Assembly (NCBI GenBank): GCA_938083195.1
Contig: CALKCK010000001.1
Coordinates: 84,450-148,449, forward strand
DNA length: 64,000 bases
Reading direction: 5' to 3'
DNA from: an uncultured Pirellulaceae bacterium
Lineage (GTDB): Bacteria; Planctomycetota; Planctomycetia; Pirellulales; Pirellulaceae
In this document: positions 1 through 8,751 of the stretch, in pieces
How the letters are laid out: every line of letters begins with the position of its first letter
Position numbering within the stretch: position 1 is the stretch's first letter
Translations under genes and position numbers: made by a program
The notes under the pieces: model-generated
The model's database searches: none
The model's input: only the letters and a program-made list of their open reading frames with translations
What the model was told of the DNA's origin: nothing

Positions 1-446
1 GCCAGATTGATCCACAGCATGACCACAGGCAACTGACTCATTCCTTCAAAACTGAGCGACGGTAATAGAGAACCTCCGGCGAAGCAAACAATCACTCCCA
101 AAAGCACTGCAATCAACAGATTAACTAATGGTCCCGCAAAACTAATTGCGAATTCTTGATTTGGTTTTTTCGGCATCCACGCCAACCGAGCTAACCCACC
201 AATCGGCGTGATAATGATATCCTTGGTTGGGACACCAAATCGGCGCGCCATCAAAGCGTGCCCCAGCTCATGCAACAACACACAGAAAGAAAGATTCAGC
301 AAAAGAAAAAATAAGACACCGTTCACGAGCCAGGCTTGATCAAAGTCTCGAGTGCTGTACACGATGTAGAGCGGCGCAAGAAAGTACGTCCAATGCAGGT
401 ACACATCAATTCCCGCAAGCCGCATTAGTTTCAAGCGTCTTCCCAC
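1..446 (-). CDS. Site-2 protease family (M50) membrane metalloprotease, 3' end cut by window edge
   Basis: The gene reads leftwards and runs off the left edge, so the C-terminal part (often CBS domains in this family) is missing. The visible part begins with a hydrophobic segment. The zinc motif HELGH (codons about 258-272) is followed by the family's GGLARL stretch and a FAGPLVN motif that typify the M50B/S2P group. Such enzymes cleave substrates inside the membrane. There is an in-frame stop at 465-467. I chose the GTG at 446 because family members have about 10-15 residues before the RLAGIDVYLHW segment. ATG at 425 and TTG at 458 are possible alternatives, and no clear ribosome site decides. 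It lies downstream of selB on the same strand with a short gap; a shared transcript is possible but unproven. Confidence 0.8.
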   Translation of the reverse strand, partial: MGRRLKLMRLAGIDVYLHWTYFLAPLYIVYSTRDFDQAWLVNGVLFFLLLNLSFCVLLHELGHALMARRFGVPTKDIIITPIGGLARLAWMPKKPNQEFAISFAGPLVNLLIAVLLGVIVCFAGGSLLPSLSFEGMSQLPVVMLWINL

Positions 447-501
447 AGCAAAATCCAAATCGAGTCACATGCAATTAAAACCACTGCCTCTCAAATAGCG
501 T

Positions 502-2433
502 CTAAGTTTTTGCCTCCGCTCCCAACAATCGCTTGTCACCGTCTCGCTTGGTAAATCCGGTCTTATCAAAATACTCGCAAAGTGGAATGGCGTACTTGCG
601 ACTGGTATCCAAAATTTGACGAATTTCACTCATCGTCAATCCGTTCGCGGCTTCAATTTCCTCAACCAATTTTCGCTTGGTTTCCGAGACAACTTCATTA
701 TGAATGTAGTACTCAGGTGCGATCTTCAGCAAATCACCGTTCTCGCTTGCCATCTCCAACAATTCCCGGACCGACTCTTTATTTTTCTTGGCCGACGACT
801 CAAGTTCTGTGACCGTCGGAACCTTCAAACCCGCTTTTCTCACAATCTCAATCAATTCCCCCAACAAGGCCCTCTGCCCTTTGGACAACTTCGGACCATA
901 ACCAACGATTCCGACAGAATTAACATTGGCGATAATTTTCTTCTCTCGTTTTAACTCTTCAATCACCAAGTCAAGTAATTCGGGTGTATCGAGATACTTG
1001 AACTCGACACTCAGTGCCGATCGAGGGTGCGTGAATCGAAGCGGTTGAAGGCGATGCAACCGCTCGAGCGTTTTTATGATCCTCTCAGCCAGATGCTCGA
1101 ATCTACTTCGATGAACCTTAACACTTCGGTTCATTGAAATTGGAATCTCAATGAGATCCCCCCTACCTTTTAACTGCGCAAACACCTCCTCAAATTCAAC
1201 CACCCCCGCACTCCTGGCTAGATCTGAAGGAGTCCACCCAAGATCATCCGAGAGATACACACTCGCAGATGCGCGAGTCAATGGATCCATACTGGTCAAA
1301 TCAGAAATCATTTCAAGGTCGAGATCAGTGGCCTTCTTTATCCGCTTTGCATTGGGCATCAAAACTCGCCCGCCGCCGATGGTCACCACGGGCGATTGTA
1401 ACCGAACAACAAATGGCTGATTCCAAACCGCGACAGCAGCATCATTTAGGAAAACCTGAGCATAGCATTCTTGTCCCGGCTCCAACTCCGAAACACCCAA
1501 CAGACGTAGATTCCCAAACAGCTCAGCTGTCCCTACGTGGAAACGAACGCGTGTCCGATCCTTCAAGGGCTTATTCAGCCTATCCAGCAGATGCAACTTC
1601 ACTGTCATTAAGGTCGAAGGCAACAAATGCCCAGTGGCACACAACTCATGGCCCCGATCAATTTCGAGATGATGTACGCCCGCAAGGTTAATCGCCGCCC
1701 TTTGTCCTCGCGACACCGTCTCCGATGCTGAATCATGGTTCTGGATTCCTCGCACGCGCACCGATCGATCACCAGGTTGAATCTGAACTTGATCACCCAC
1801 ACTGACGCGACCACTACTGACCGAACCGGTCACCACCGTGCCGTATCCATCAATGGTAAACGTCCTATCAATCGCCATTCGATAGGGGGCGTCTTTCCGG
1901 TTTGCACGATCCGTTAGCGCCACCGTCTCGGCCGCACTGCGGAGAGCGTCCTTCAACTGATCAATCCCCATTCCCGTCTTAGAACTCGTCCGAATAATGG
2001 GAGCGTCTTTCAGGAAAGTACCCGCAACCATTTGGCGGATCTCGTCTTCGACTAAATCAAGCCACTCTGGATCCGACAAATCACATTTCGTCAACGCGAT
2101 GACGCCGGCGGGCAAGTCGAGCATTCGCAAAATATCAAGGTGCTCTTTGGTCTGCTGCTTAATCGAATCATCACCCGCGACGACCAGTAAGGCCAAGTCC
2201 ATTCCCGTGGCTCCGGCGAGCATTTGGCGAACAAATTTCTCATGCCCAGGCACATCGACAATCCCGAGACGAAACGGAGGTAAATCAAGGTGCGCATACC
2301 CCAACTCAATCGTAATCCCACGCTTCTGTTCTTCAGGAAGACGATCCGTGTTTGTCCCGGTTAAAGCACCGATAAGCGAAGTTTTACCGTGGTCAATATG
2401 CCCAGCGGTTCCAAGAATTAAGTCATTTAGCAT
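502..2433 (-). CDS. selB: Selenocysteine-specific translation elongation factor SelB
   Basis: SelB delivers selenocysteinyl-tRNA to the ribosome at UGA codons followed by a SECIS hairpin. The 643-residue length is normal for bacterial SelB. The GTPase motifs are all present: G1 GHIDHGKTS at about residues 11-19, the switch region RGITIELGYA, G3 DVPGH and G4 TKCD. EF-Tu-like beta-barrel domains follow, and then a long C-terminal part of the winged-helix type that binds SECIS RNA. The ATG at 2433 begins MLNDLILGTAGHIDHG, the usual SelB opening, with a weak AAAGG upstream. selA, selD and the Sec tRNA are not visible in this window. Its presence matters here because two genes near 59 and 63 kb carry in-frame TGA codons at catalytic positions. 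Confidence 0.96.
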   Translation of the reverse strand: MLNDLILGTAGHIDHGKTSLIGALTGTNTDRLPEEQKRGITIELGYAHLDLPPFRLGIVDVPGHEKFVRQMLAGATGMDLALLVVAGDDSIKQQTKEHLDILRMLDLPAGVIALTKCDLSDPEWLDLVEDEIRQMVAGTFLKDAPIIRTSSKTGMGIDQLKDALRSAAETVALTDRANRKDAPYRMAIDRTFTIDGYGTVVTGSVSSGRVSVGDQVQIQPGDRSVRVRGIQNHDSASETVSRGQRAAINLAGVHHLEIDRGHELCATGHLLPSTLMTVKLHLLDRLNKPLKDRTRVRFHVGTAELFGNLRLLGVSELEPGQECYAQVFLNDAAVAVWNQPFVVRLQSPVVTIGGGRVLMPNAKRIKKATDLDLEMISDLTSMDPLTRASASVYLSDDLGWTPSDLARSAGVVEFEEVFAQLKGRGDLIEIPISMNRSVKVHRSRFEHLAERIIKTLERLHRLQPLRFTHPRSALSVEFKYLDTPELLDLVIEELKREKKIIANVNSVGIVGYGPKLSKGQRALLGELIEIVRKAGLKVPTVTELESSAKKNKESVRELLEMASENGDLLKIAPEYYIHNEVVSETKRKLVEEIEAANGLTMSEIRQILDTSRKYAIPLCEYFDKTGFTKRDGDKRLLGAEAKT

Positions 2434-2692
2434 ACCTTTAGTTTAAATGAATCTCGGCATTTAGCCCAGCGGTGGAATGGCCGCAGATCGATTGATTCCA
2501 AGCCACCCTTTCCCTCGCTTCGTCAAATCCGCTTGAATCATTCGCTATATCGCCGTGGGCCAATATCGGATTCCCAACGACAGCCACATCAACGATAGTG
2601 ATTCCAGTCGTTAAACAGTACACTAAGACGATACACTAAAAACTAGAACCCACGCTCCCAACGACGAACACGCTTAAATTAAGGATCGAGAT

Positions 2693-3493
2693 TTGAATAA
2701 CATTGGATTTATTGGTGCCGGTCAAATGGCCAAAGCGCTTGCAGTTGGAATCGCACAACCTGCAGATCAAACCATCAATTTCTTCATCTCAGATCCATGC
2801 GATGACGCGTGTGCCAGTTTCGCTCAGTTGGTCGGAGAGCCACACAGCATTACCCGCGTGGAAGGCAATCAACAACTTGCTGAATCCAGTGAACTTATTT
2901 TTCTTGCAGTCAAACCGCAATATCTACACGATGCCATCGAAGACGTTGAGTTTGAGCATGATCCGCTAATATGCTCAATTGTCGCCGGCGTCAGATCCAT
3001 TGAACTGCAACGCTTAACTGGTTCCCGGCGTATCATCCGAATGATGCCCAATCGCCCTTGCTTGATCGGCATGGGCGCCTGCGGAATGACCGCCGACTCC
3101 GAAGTCAGTCCTTCTGATCGACAAACGCTCAAGACTATGCTGGAACCAATGGCTGTCGTAGTGGAGGTCTCAGAAGCAATATTAGATTCCGTGACCGGTT
3201 TATCGGGTTCAGGTCCAGCCTTTGTGTTTACCTTTATTGAATCACTTATCGATGGAGCGGTTCTGACAGGCATGCCACGCGCTACTGCCCGTCAACTGGC
3301 TATTCAGACTGTACTTGGCTCCGCAAAAATGCTTCTCGAGACAGGTGATCATCCTGCCATTCTGCGAGATAGCGTGGCCAGCCCAGGTGGTACTACCATC
3401 GAAGGAATCAAAGCACTCGAAGAAAACTCATTTCGAGACGCAGTCATTTCGGCCGTTCAAGCCGCTACCGAGCGATCTCGAGAGCTTGGCTAA
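2693..3493 (+). CDS. proC: Pyrroline-5-carboxylate reductase
   Basis: ProC catalyses the last step of proline synthesis, the NAD(P)H-dependent reduction of 1-pyrroline-5-carboxylate. The 266-residue protein opens with the Rossmann dinucleotide motif GFIGAGQMA. It carries the family signature near residues 160-185 (SGSGPAFVFTFIESLIDG) and the C-terminal SPGGTTIEG motif. The start is TTG at 2693, set by an AAGGA ribosome site at 2681-2685 with 7-nt spacing and by the Rossmann strand following directly. It is divergent from selB across a 259-bp intergenic region. A short hairpin with a T run at 3600-3623 may end its transcript. Confidence 0.95.
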   Translation: MNNIGFIGAGQMAKALAVGIAQPADQTINFFISDPCDDACASFAQLVGEPHSITRVEGNQQLAESSELIFLAVKPQYLHDAIEDVEFEHDPLICSIVAGVRSIELQRLTGSRRIIRMMPNRPCLIGMGACGMTADSEVSPSDRQTLKTMLEPMAVVVEVSEAILDSVTGLSGSGPAFVFTFIESLIDGAVLTGMPRATARQLAIQTVLGSAKMLLETGDHPAILRDSVASPGGTTIEGIKALEENSFRDAVISAVQAATERSRELG

Positions 3494-3599
3494 TCAACTT
3501 TGGATAACAACTGCAAGAGTTTCCTTGTTTTCTTTTGCCATTTTCGACGCTGCCTCTTAGGCTACTACCTAGCGCTTCGCCGACCGCTAGAATAGCAGA

Positions 3600-3623
3600 A
3601 CCCGGCTCAACGGGTATTTTTTT
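3600..3623 (+). terminator. Candidate weak rho-independent terminator after proC
   Basis: A 5-bp stem ACCCG/CGGGT with loop GCTCAA is followed by A and seven T residues. It lies about 105 nt after the proC stop and just before the next gene's ribosome site. The stem is short, so termination may be partial. Confidence 0.4.
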
Positions 3624-3648
3624 GGTTTTGATAGTTCGGGAGTACCGC

Positions 3649-4125
3649 GTGTCTCTATTTGAAAACGACAGTTACGTCTATCGCGATACATTTTTCATTC
3701 TCTTTGAAAATCACAATCGCCCTTGCGGAACCATAGTGAAAACAGCGATTGAGCAAATCGCTGAAAATTACGAACTTAACAATCTCCGAGAAGTTGATGG
3801 GGAATTTGAATCCGTAACGATCATTTGCCCGCACGACAGTTCTGCGATGGAAATTAGTTACGTCGGCGGCGAAGAAGTGGTCGAACAAGTTGACAATCTT
3901 CGTGAGGAATTCTTAAGCATGACTCTCACTACCGAAGAACACGAAAAGTTACGATCGTTATCAAAATGCAACGCTCGATTCGACATCTACCATTTCGAAT
4001 GTCAACAAGGATCGGAAGAGGATGGTGAGATGCTTGACCCCGGTGGCCTCTTGTTAATCATGGAGCGAATTGCCAACGTGTGCGAGGGTGTCGGACTCGA
4101 TCCTCAATCTAACTCGCTACTCTAA
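3649..4125 (+). CDS. Conserved-looking cytoplasmic protein of unknown function
   Basis: I do not recognise this family. The longest open frame starts at 3535, but its first 38 residues look like translated intergenic DNA and overlap a terminator-like hairpin. GTG at 3649 is preferred because GGGAG at 3638-3642 sits about 7 nt upstream, and the text from there (VSLFENDSYVYRDTFFILFE) reads like a folded domain. This gives 158 residues that are acidic, with no signal peptide or membrane segment. It lies between proC and efpL on the same strand, and 68 bp separate it from efpL, so they may share a transcript. Confidence 0.7.
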   Translation: MSLFENDSYVYRDTFFILFENHNRPCGTIVKTAIEQIAENYELNNLREVDGEFESVTIICPHDSSAMEISYVGGEEVVEQVDNLREEFLSMTLTTEEHEKLRSLSKCNARFDIYHFECQQGSEEDGEMLDPGGLLLIMERIANVCEGVGLDPQSNSLL

Positions 4126-4193
4126 TACCGAATCTGAATCACTCCACAACTTATCCAATTAGTTTTTCCCCAGCCAAATTCACTTAAAACAAC

Positions 4194-4757
4194 ATGCAAG
4201 CAAAAGAAATAAAAAACGGATCCATTGTCGAATATGATGGATCCCCTGTGATCATCGAATCAATTAAAGTCAACTCGCCATCCGCGCGAGGCGCCTCAAC
4301 CGTTTACAAGTTTCGCGCGCGAAATATTGTGACGCGGCAAAAAGTTGATATCGCACTAAAAGGAACGGAGGCGTTGACCGATGCAGATTTCGAGAAACGC
4401 GATGTGAAGCTAATGTATTCCGATGCAACTCACTACCACTTTCTCGACCAAACTGATTTCCAGCAATATCCCGTTGCGATAGAGGATATTGAAAACGAAA
4501 AACCATACATCACCGACGCTCTCGAGGGAGTCTTGGCGCTAATCTATAATGGAGATTGCGTTGGAATCCAAATCCCTCACACGATTGAATTACTCGTCAC
4601 TCAATGTGATCCAGGCGTGAAAGGTAATTCAGCCACGAGTCGAACCAAACCCGCCAAACTGGAAACGGGCCTTGAAGTGCAAGTTCCCGAATATCTCAAA
4701 GAGGGTGAACGCGTCAAAGTCGATACTCGCACCGGACAATACCTCTCAAGAGCATGA
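4194..4757 (+). CDS. efpL: Elongation factor P-like protein EfpL (YeiP type)
   Basis: EF-P family proteins bind the ribosomal E/P site and relieve stalling at difficult peptide bonds. The 187 residues match the three-domain EF-P length. The beta-hairpin tip reads SPSARGASTVYK, as in the YeiP branch (SPTARGA), with arginine where EF-P proper carries the modified lysine. The C-terminal half has ALELP-like IQIPHTIEL and the KPAKLETGLEVQVPEYL segment typical of the family. The start is ATG at 4194. It ends convergently about 40 bp from the next minus-strand gene. Whether a canonical EF-P exists elsewhere in the genome cannot be told from this window. Confidence 0.87.
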   Translation: MQAKEIKNGSIVEYDGSPVIIESIKVNSPSARGASTVYKFRARNIVTRQKVDIALKGTEALTDADFEKRDVKLMYSDATHYHFLDQTDFQQYPVAIEDIENEKPYITDALEGVLALIYNGDCVGIQIPHTIELLVTQCDPGVKGNSATSRTKPAKLETGLEVQVPEYLKEGERVKVDTRTGQYLSRA

Positions 4758-4796
4758 GCAATGGATGCGATTCGCACCCAAGGCTGCTGAGATAGA

Positions 4797-5540
4797 TTAT
4801 TGTCTTGTTTTAGATTTACCTGTGATCATCAATTTACGCTCCTCGATCTCGACGGCTTGAACCGCCAAGACCTTCGTTCCTAACTGAAACGTATCCTCCG
4901 GAAAAAGCACGAGAGCAACGGGATCGCCGTCTATTTCAGCCCACTCAACGTCCGCGCCATAAGAGAGCATACCCTCGGTAAATTGATCGGCAAACGCGTC
5001 TACAGGCAAGGGAACCCAGCCAGATCGAACTTGATAAATTCGGCAGGCAATCTGCCCGGGAACTTCCGTGCAAAAGACATCCAATTCGCCCTGCAAAATC
5101 GCATTGAACCCCAAGATTTCGTAACCAAAAATGACGGACATTCTTGCGTCGGCTAAAACAACCCGCGGCTGGCTGACCCCCGCCGGTAGAGCCTTGGAAA
5201 ACTCGCGATTGGCGGCGAGCCAACCATTTATTTCTGGCTGCGTTATCGTTGTTTTCCATTCGTTCTTTTCACGGACGACATTGCCCAATTCAATTATCTT
5301 GGCCTCTAAGTCGATTCGATAGTCTTCCGCATCCGCTTGAGACATTGCTAACGCGGTTCGATAAGATTCAGGCTCGACAAGCGAACCACGACAAACAAAA
5401 ATCGCCAAGACTAAGATAATGGCAATCCCACCAAGAAAGCGGATTAGGAATTTTTGAATTCGGCCTCTACGAATCTTGCCAACGATAGCGTCTTTGCCAT
5501 CGGAATTATTACGATCGCCAGTAACTTCATTTCCAGACAT
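4797..5540 (-). CDS. Single-pass membrane protein of unknown function
   Basis: I do not recognise this family. From the ATG at 5540 the protein has 247 residues: a charged N-terminal cytoplasmic stretch, one hydrophobic segment at about residues 32-50 (FLGGIAIILVLAIFV), then a soluble domain probably outside the inner membrane. The open frame extends 20 residues further upstream to 5600. I prefer the ATG because the upstream residues are an implausible hydrophobic leader and a weak GGTGA precedes the ATG. It lies convergent to efpL and downstream of the zinc-ribbon gene on the same strand. Confidence 0.7.
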   Translation of the reverse strand: MSGNEVTGDRNNSDGKDAIVGKIRRGRIQKFLIRFLGGIAIILVLAIFVCRGSLVEPESYRTALAMSQADAEDYRIDLEAKIIELGNVVREKNEWKTTITQPEINGWLAANREFSKALPAGVSQPRVVLADARMSVIFGYEILGFNAILQGELDVFCTEVPGQIACRIYQVRSGWVPLPVDAFADQFTEGMLSYGADVEWAEIDGDPVALVLFPEDTFQLGTKVLAVQAVEIEERKLMITGKSKTRQ

Positions 5541-5693
5541 ATCACCGACGCTACGACCAGAGGAAAAAACAAAAAAACAGGCCCTAAGCAACGGCACCAC
5601 TCACTGATTGAAAGAGCCAACTCCGTGAGTGTTACGCGTTATTTGGATTTTGGATCGGTGTAAAATCGAATTCTTGAAAAAAACACGCCCGCA

Positions 5694-6410
5694 TTATGCC
5701 GATGGATGATTCTCTGGCAAGTACATCCAGCACCCACACCCCTTGCAGAAAACTGGTTGCTTCATCATCAAATCATTGACCGTTTGCGGGGTAAGGGTTT
5801 GATTACAGTTCCCACAGGTCTCCGTGTTGGTCGCACCTAAGGCATCTTCTCCCTTCCCAGTCACAAGCCGACGGTACTGGATAAGCAGATCACTCGGGAT
5901 TTCCTTTTCCTTTCCCGCTAACTCTCCAGTTATCCGCTCTTTTTCTGCCACAAGAGCCTTCAAATCCAGTGCGACCTCATCGCTGACTCGCTTAGACTCA
6001 GCTTGCGATTTCTCATGATTCTTTTTCGACGCATCCACACCATCGGTAAGCACGTCAAGCTTCTCGAGTTGCTCAAGAATTTCATCCTGCAATACGCTAT
6101 TGGCCTGAAGATCAGCGGCAATACGATCTTTAAGCAATTGAAATTCTTTATTCGAGTCACAGACATTTAACTTTGTTTTCATGTCCTCAATTTTTGCTTC
6201 ACGTTCACCTAACTGAAGCTGCTTGGCATTCGACGCCTTCCGCATCTCAAGTAATGCAGCTTTAGCTTCATCGAGTGCCTTAGAAAAGTTAGCCTCGTTC
6301 GCGGCCACGATTCGAACCTTTCGAGGGCCTTTGTCCATACGCTCACCAATGTCCGTCAATTGACGCAACATTCGATGCAAAGTTCGAAGTAACCCGTAGT
6401 CAAGACTCAC
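5694..6410 (-). CDS. Coiled-coil protein with C-terminal C4 zinc ribbon
   Basis: The 238-residue protein is a long charged coiled coil (about residues 20-175) followed by a C4 zinc ribbon with CGNC and, about 23 residues later, CKGC. This is the architecture of the PF02591 (formerly DUF164, CT398-like) family, common in bacteria and of unclear role, sometimes suggested to act in nucleic-acid or flagellar/secretion contexts. The start is ATG at 6410. It lies downstream of rpoD, and the rpoD terminator at 6499-6532 separates the two, so it probably has its own promoter. Confidence 0.85.
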   Translation of the reverse strand: MSLDYGLLRTLHRMLRQLTDIGERMDKGPRKVRIVAANEANFSKALDEAKAALLEMRKASNAKQLQLGEREAKIEDMKTKLNVCDSNKEFQLLKDRIAADLQANSVLQDEILEQLEKLDVLTDGVDASKKNHEKSQAESKRVSDEVALDLKALVAEKERITGELAGKEKEIPSDLLIQYRRLVTGKGEDALGATNTETCGNCNQTLTPQTVNDLMMKQPVFCKGCGCWMYLPENHPSA

Positions 6411-6498
6411 TAGCTTTCACCTCCACTTGTTTAGGAACGACGAGGTTCTGCAATGGACTCCAGCACAGATCCCCGCTCAAGGGTTGCATCGTACCAAT

Positions 6499-6532
6499 AA
6501 AAAAAACCGCTGACTATCACTGGTCAACGGTT
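6499..6532 (-). terminator. Rho-independent terminator of rpoD
   Basis: On the minus strand the sequence forms a stem AACCG-TTGAC paired with GTCA-CGGTT (one unpaired base), followed directly by a run of T. It lies about 45 nt past the rpoD stop. Confidence 0.8.
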
Positions 6533-6576
6533 CCTTGATCTCTAAGCTGATTTTGCCGTAATTCAGCAAGTCAATG

Positions 6577-8397
6577 TTAGTACTGACTATTCGGCGTAAC
6601 CCCTAATTCGAATAATTCAGGGGAGTTGGCGGCGGCTGTTCCCAGACCGTTTACCAAATCTGTTTCACTGGAAGCATCCAAAGATTCCTTTTCCGAGGCA
6701 GAGCCAAGGTCAAGATTCCCCAATGCCGGAACAAACCCTTCAAGTTGCTGGCTGCGAACTGGATTCTGTAGCTTTCGAACTGCCTTCGCCTCAATCTGAC
6801 GAACGCGTTCACGAGTCACCTTGAAAATCCGTCCGACTTCTTCAAGCGTATACGTATAACCGTCTCCCAAACCATAACGCAAGCGAATGATCTCTCGTTC
6901 CCGGTAAGTTAGCGTTTTCAGTAGGCCATCAATTTTATCGCGCAAAATACAGTTGGTGGCCGCTCGGACGGGATTATCTGTTTGTGAATCTTCGATAAAC
7001 TCACCAAAGCTACAATCGTCGCCTTCGCCAACGGGACGATCCAAACTCACAGGATGACGCCCAATATCAAGAACACGACGAACCTCATCAACATCCATCT
7101 GAGCCCGGACAGCAATCTCTTCCATCGTTGGCGGTCGCCGAGTCTCCTGATGGAGCGATTTCTGAATATTTCTTAATCGCGAGAGGACATCGATCATATG
7201 AACTGGAATACGAATCGTCCTTGCTTGATCTGCGATTGCTCGCGTGATTGCCTGGCGAATCCACCAAGTTGCATAAGTTGAGAACTTAAACCCACGGCGG
7301 TACTCGTACTTGTCAACCGCTCGCATTAACCCGGTATTCCCCTCTTGAATCAAATCAAGAAAGCTCATGCCACGGTTGCGATATTTTTTCGCAATCGAAA
7401 CGACCAACCGAAGGTTGCAACTGGAAAGCTGACGCTTCGCATTTTCAAATTCAGAGAAAAACTTCTCGCAGTCACTCACTCTTTTTTCAAGACTTGCTGG
7501 ACTCTCTTGGCAAAGGGTTACCAACCGAGCCAATTCTGACCTAAGATGCTTTCTCTCAACTTCTGTTGGACCATCTGGCCCGGCGTCCCTTAATTGGCTT
7601 CGAATCAGATTCATACGATCTGAGTAATTTCTCAATTGCTTGATCATCGGACTGATTCGTCGAGACCGGAGACTTAACTCCTCAACTAAAACGACCAGTT
7701 TTGCCCGACGACTTAGAAACCTCTTCCGCGCTGATTTTTTCTCAATGTCGGTGGTCTGTTTGCTGATCAAAAGTCTAAAGTCTTTTGCGTTCTCTTTTAT
7801 CAAGTGCTCCATCGTTTTAAAGTTATGGGGCATTCTTGCCTGAATCTGTTCTTTCGTCAGGTTTTCGGTCAAGGAAACTTTGATCGTTCGATCAAATGGC
7901 AACTCGCCAGCATAGACCCTTTTGAGCGTCTCAAATGTAGCCATCAAAGCGTAATTACTCGTGAGCACACCACGTCGGTAACGCTTTCTCGCAATCTCAA
8001 TTCGCTTGGCCAACGAGATTTCTTCGTCACGACCTAACAGCGGAATCACCGCCATTTGACTCAAATACATTCGAATCGGGTCATCACTGGGACGGGGTAA
8101 TTTACCAAGCGGTTGGGGGATCGAACTCTCGCTCTCGGAGTCTGCTTTGGGAACGTCCTCGGCAGAAGCATCGCCAGGAAGTGACGCTGCGTCACACAGT
8201 TCAATTCCGGACTTCTCAATCGCGGCAATCAAACCGTTAAGTTTCTCAGCGCCAACGACTTCATCAGGAAGATAATCAGTGACATCTTCGTAGGTTAGAA
8301 AACCCTGAGACTTTCCCTTTTTGATGATTTTCGCAAGCTCATTCTCATCAATTTCAAAATTCTGCTGGTTTGCGGCATTGCTACCGTTCGCTGTCAT
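6577..8397 (-). CDS. rpoD: Primary RNA polymerase sigma factor RpoD/SigA
   Basis: This is the housekeeping sigma-70 factor. From the ATG at 8397 it has 606 residues. In order it shows a region 1.1-like N-terminal domain ([25 protein letters not shown]), region 1.2 ([11 protein letters not shown]), a non-conserved region, region 2 with [28 protein letters not shown], region 3, and region 4 with the helix-turn-helix [19 protein letters not shown]. The open frame continues to a TTG at 8466, but the ATG has AGGAG upstream and matches the family N-terminus. It follows dnaG on the same strand, the classical dnaG-rpoD order. A T-run hairpin ends the gene. Confidence 0.96.
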   Translation of the reverse strand: MTANGSNAANQQNFEIDENELAKIIKKGKSQGFLTYEDVTDYLPDEVVGAEKLNGLIAAIEKSGIELCDAASLPGDASAEDVPKADSESESSIPQPLGKLPRPSDDPIRMYLSQMAVIPLLGRDEEISLAKRIEIARKRYRRGVLTSNYALMATFETLKRVYAGELPFDRTIKVSLTENLTKEQIQARMPHNFKTMEHLIKENAKDFRLLISKQTTDIEKKSARKRFLSRRAKLVVLVEELSLRSRRISPMIKQLRNYSDRMNLIRSQLRDAGPDGPTEVERKHLRSELARLVTLCQESPASLEKRVSDCEKFFSEFENAKRQLSSCNLRLVVSIAKKYRNRGMSFLDLIQEGNTGLMRAVDKYEYRRGFKFSTYATWWIRQAITRAIADQARTIRIPVHMIDVLSRLRNIQKSLHQETRRPPTMEEIAVRAQMDVDEVRRVLDIGRHPVSLDRPVGEGDDCSFGEFIEDSQTDNPVRAATNCILRDKIDGLLKTLTYREREIIRLRYGLGDGYTYTLEEVGRIFKVTRERVRQIEAKAVRKLQNPVRSQQLEGFVPALGNLDLGSASEKESLDASSETDLVNGLGTAAANSPELFELGVTPNSQY

Positions 8398-8751
8398 TTC
8401 CACGTCGTACTCCTGCGAAATCCATTTCGCGCTGGACGCCAATCGATCTACGTTAAAACACCTCAAAGAGGCCTGAGTTAAATGTTTCCAAACGAAATTG
8501 CCCTAGGAATGTCCCTCTCTCACGGAACCAGACTAATCGCAACCCATTAGGAACTCACGGATGGCTCAGCCACACCGCACATTCGTCTCACTCTCAACTG
8601 TCGATCAACACTTAAGCTGCCTCCCATCCATGGGCCTGCAAAAGACTTAAGTGCTTCTTTTTATCTCATCTTGCGGAAAATTTAAATTCCTCGGCGTCAC
8701 TTGCGTCCAACCGCAAAGACTCAGCCTTAGACAATCAAATTTTCCAAAATC
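8398..8751 (-). other. dnaG-rpoD intergenic region with nested inverted repeat
   Basis: About 350 bp without a gene. It holds an 8-bp inverted repeat CACTTAAG (8609-8616) and CTTAAGTG (8646-8653). Between its arms lies a second 5-bp pair, CCCAT (8623-8627) and ATGGG (8630-8634). This could be part of a leader or processing structure upstream of rpoD. I see no convincing sigma-70 promoter by eye. Confidence 0.4.

Noticed and set aside
2434..2692. Sec tRNA (selC) in the selB-proC intergenic region
   Set aside because: I searched by eye for a long acceptor stem and UCA anticodon loop and found none.
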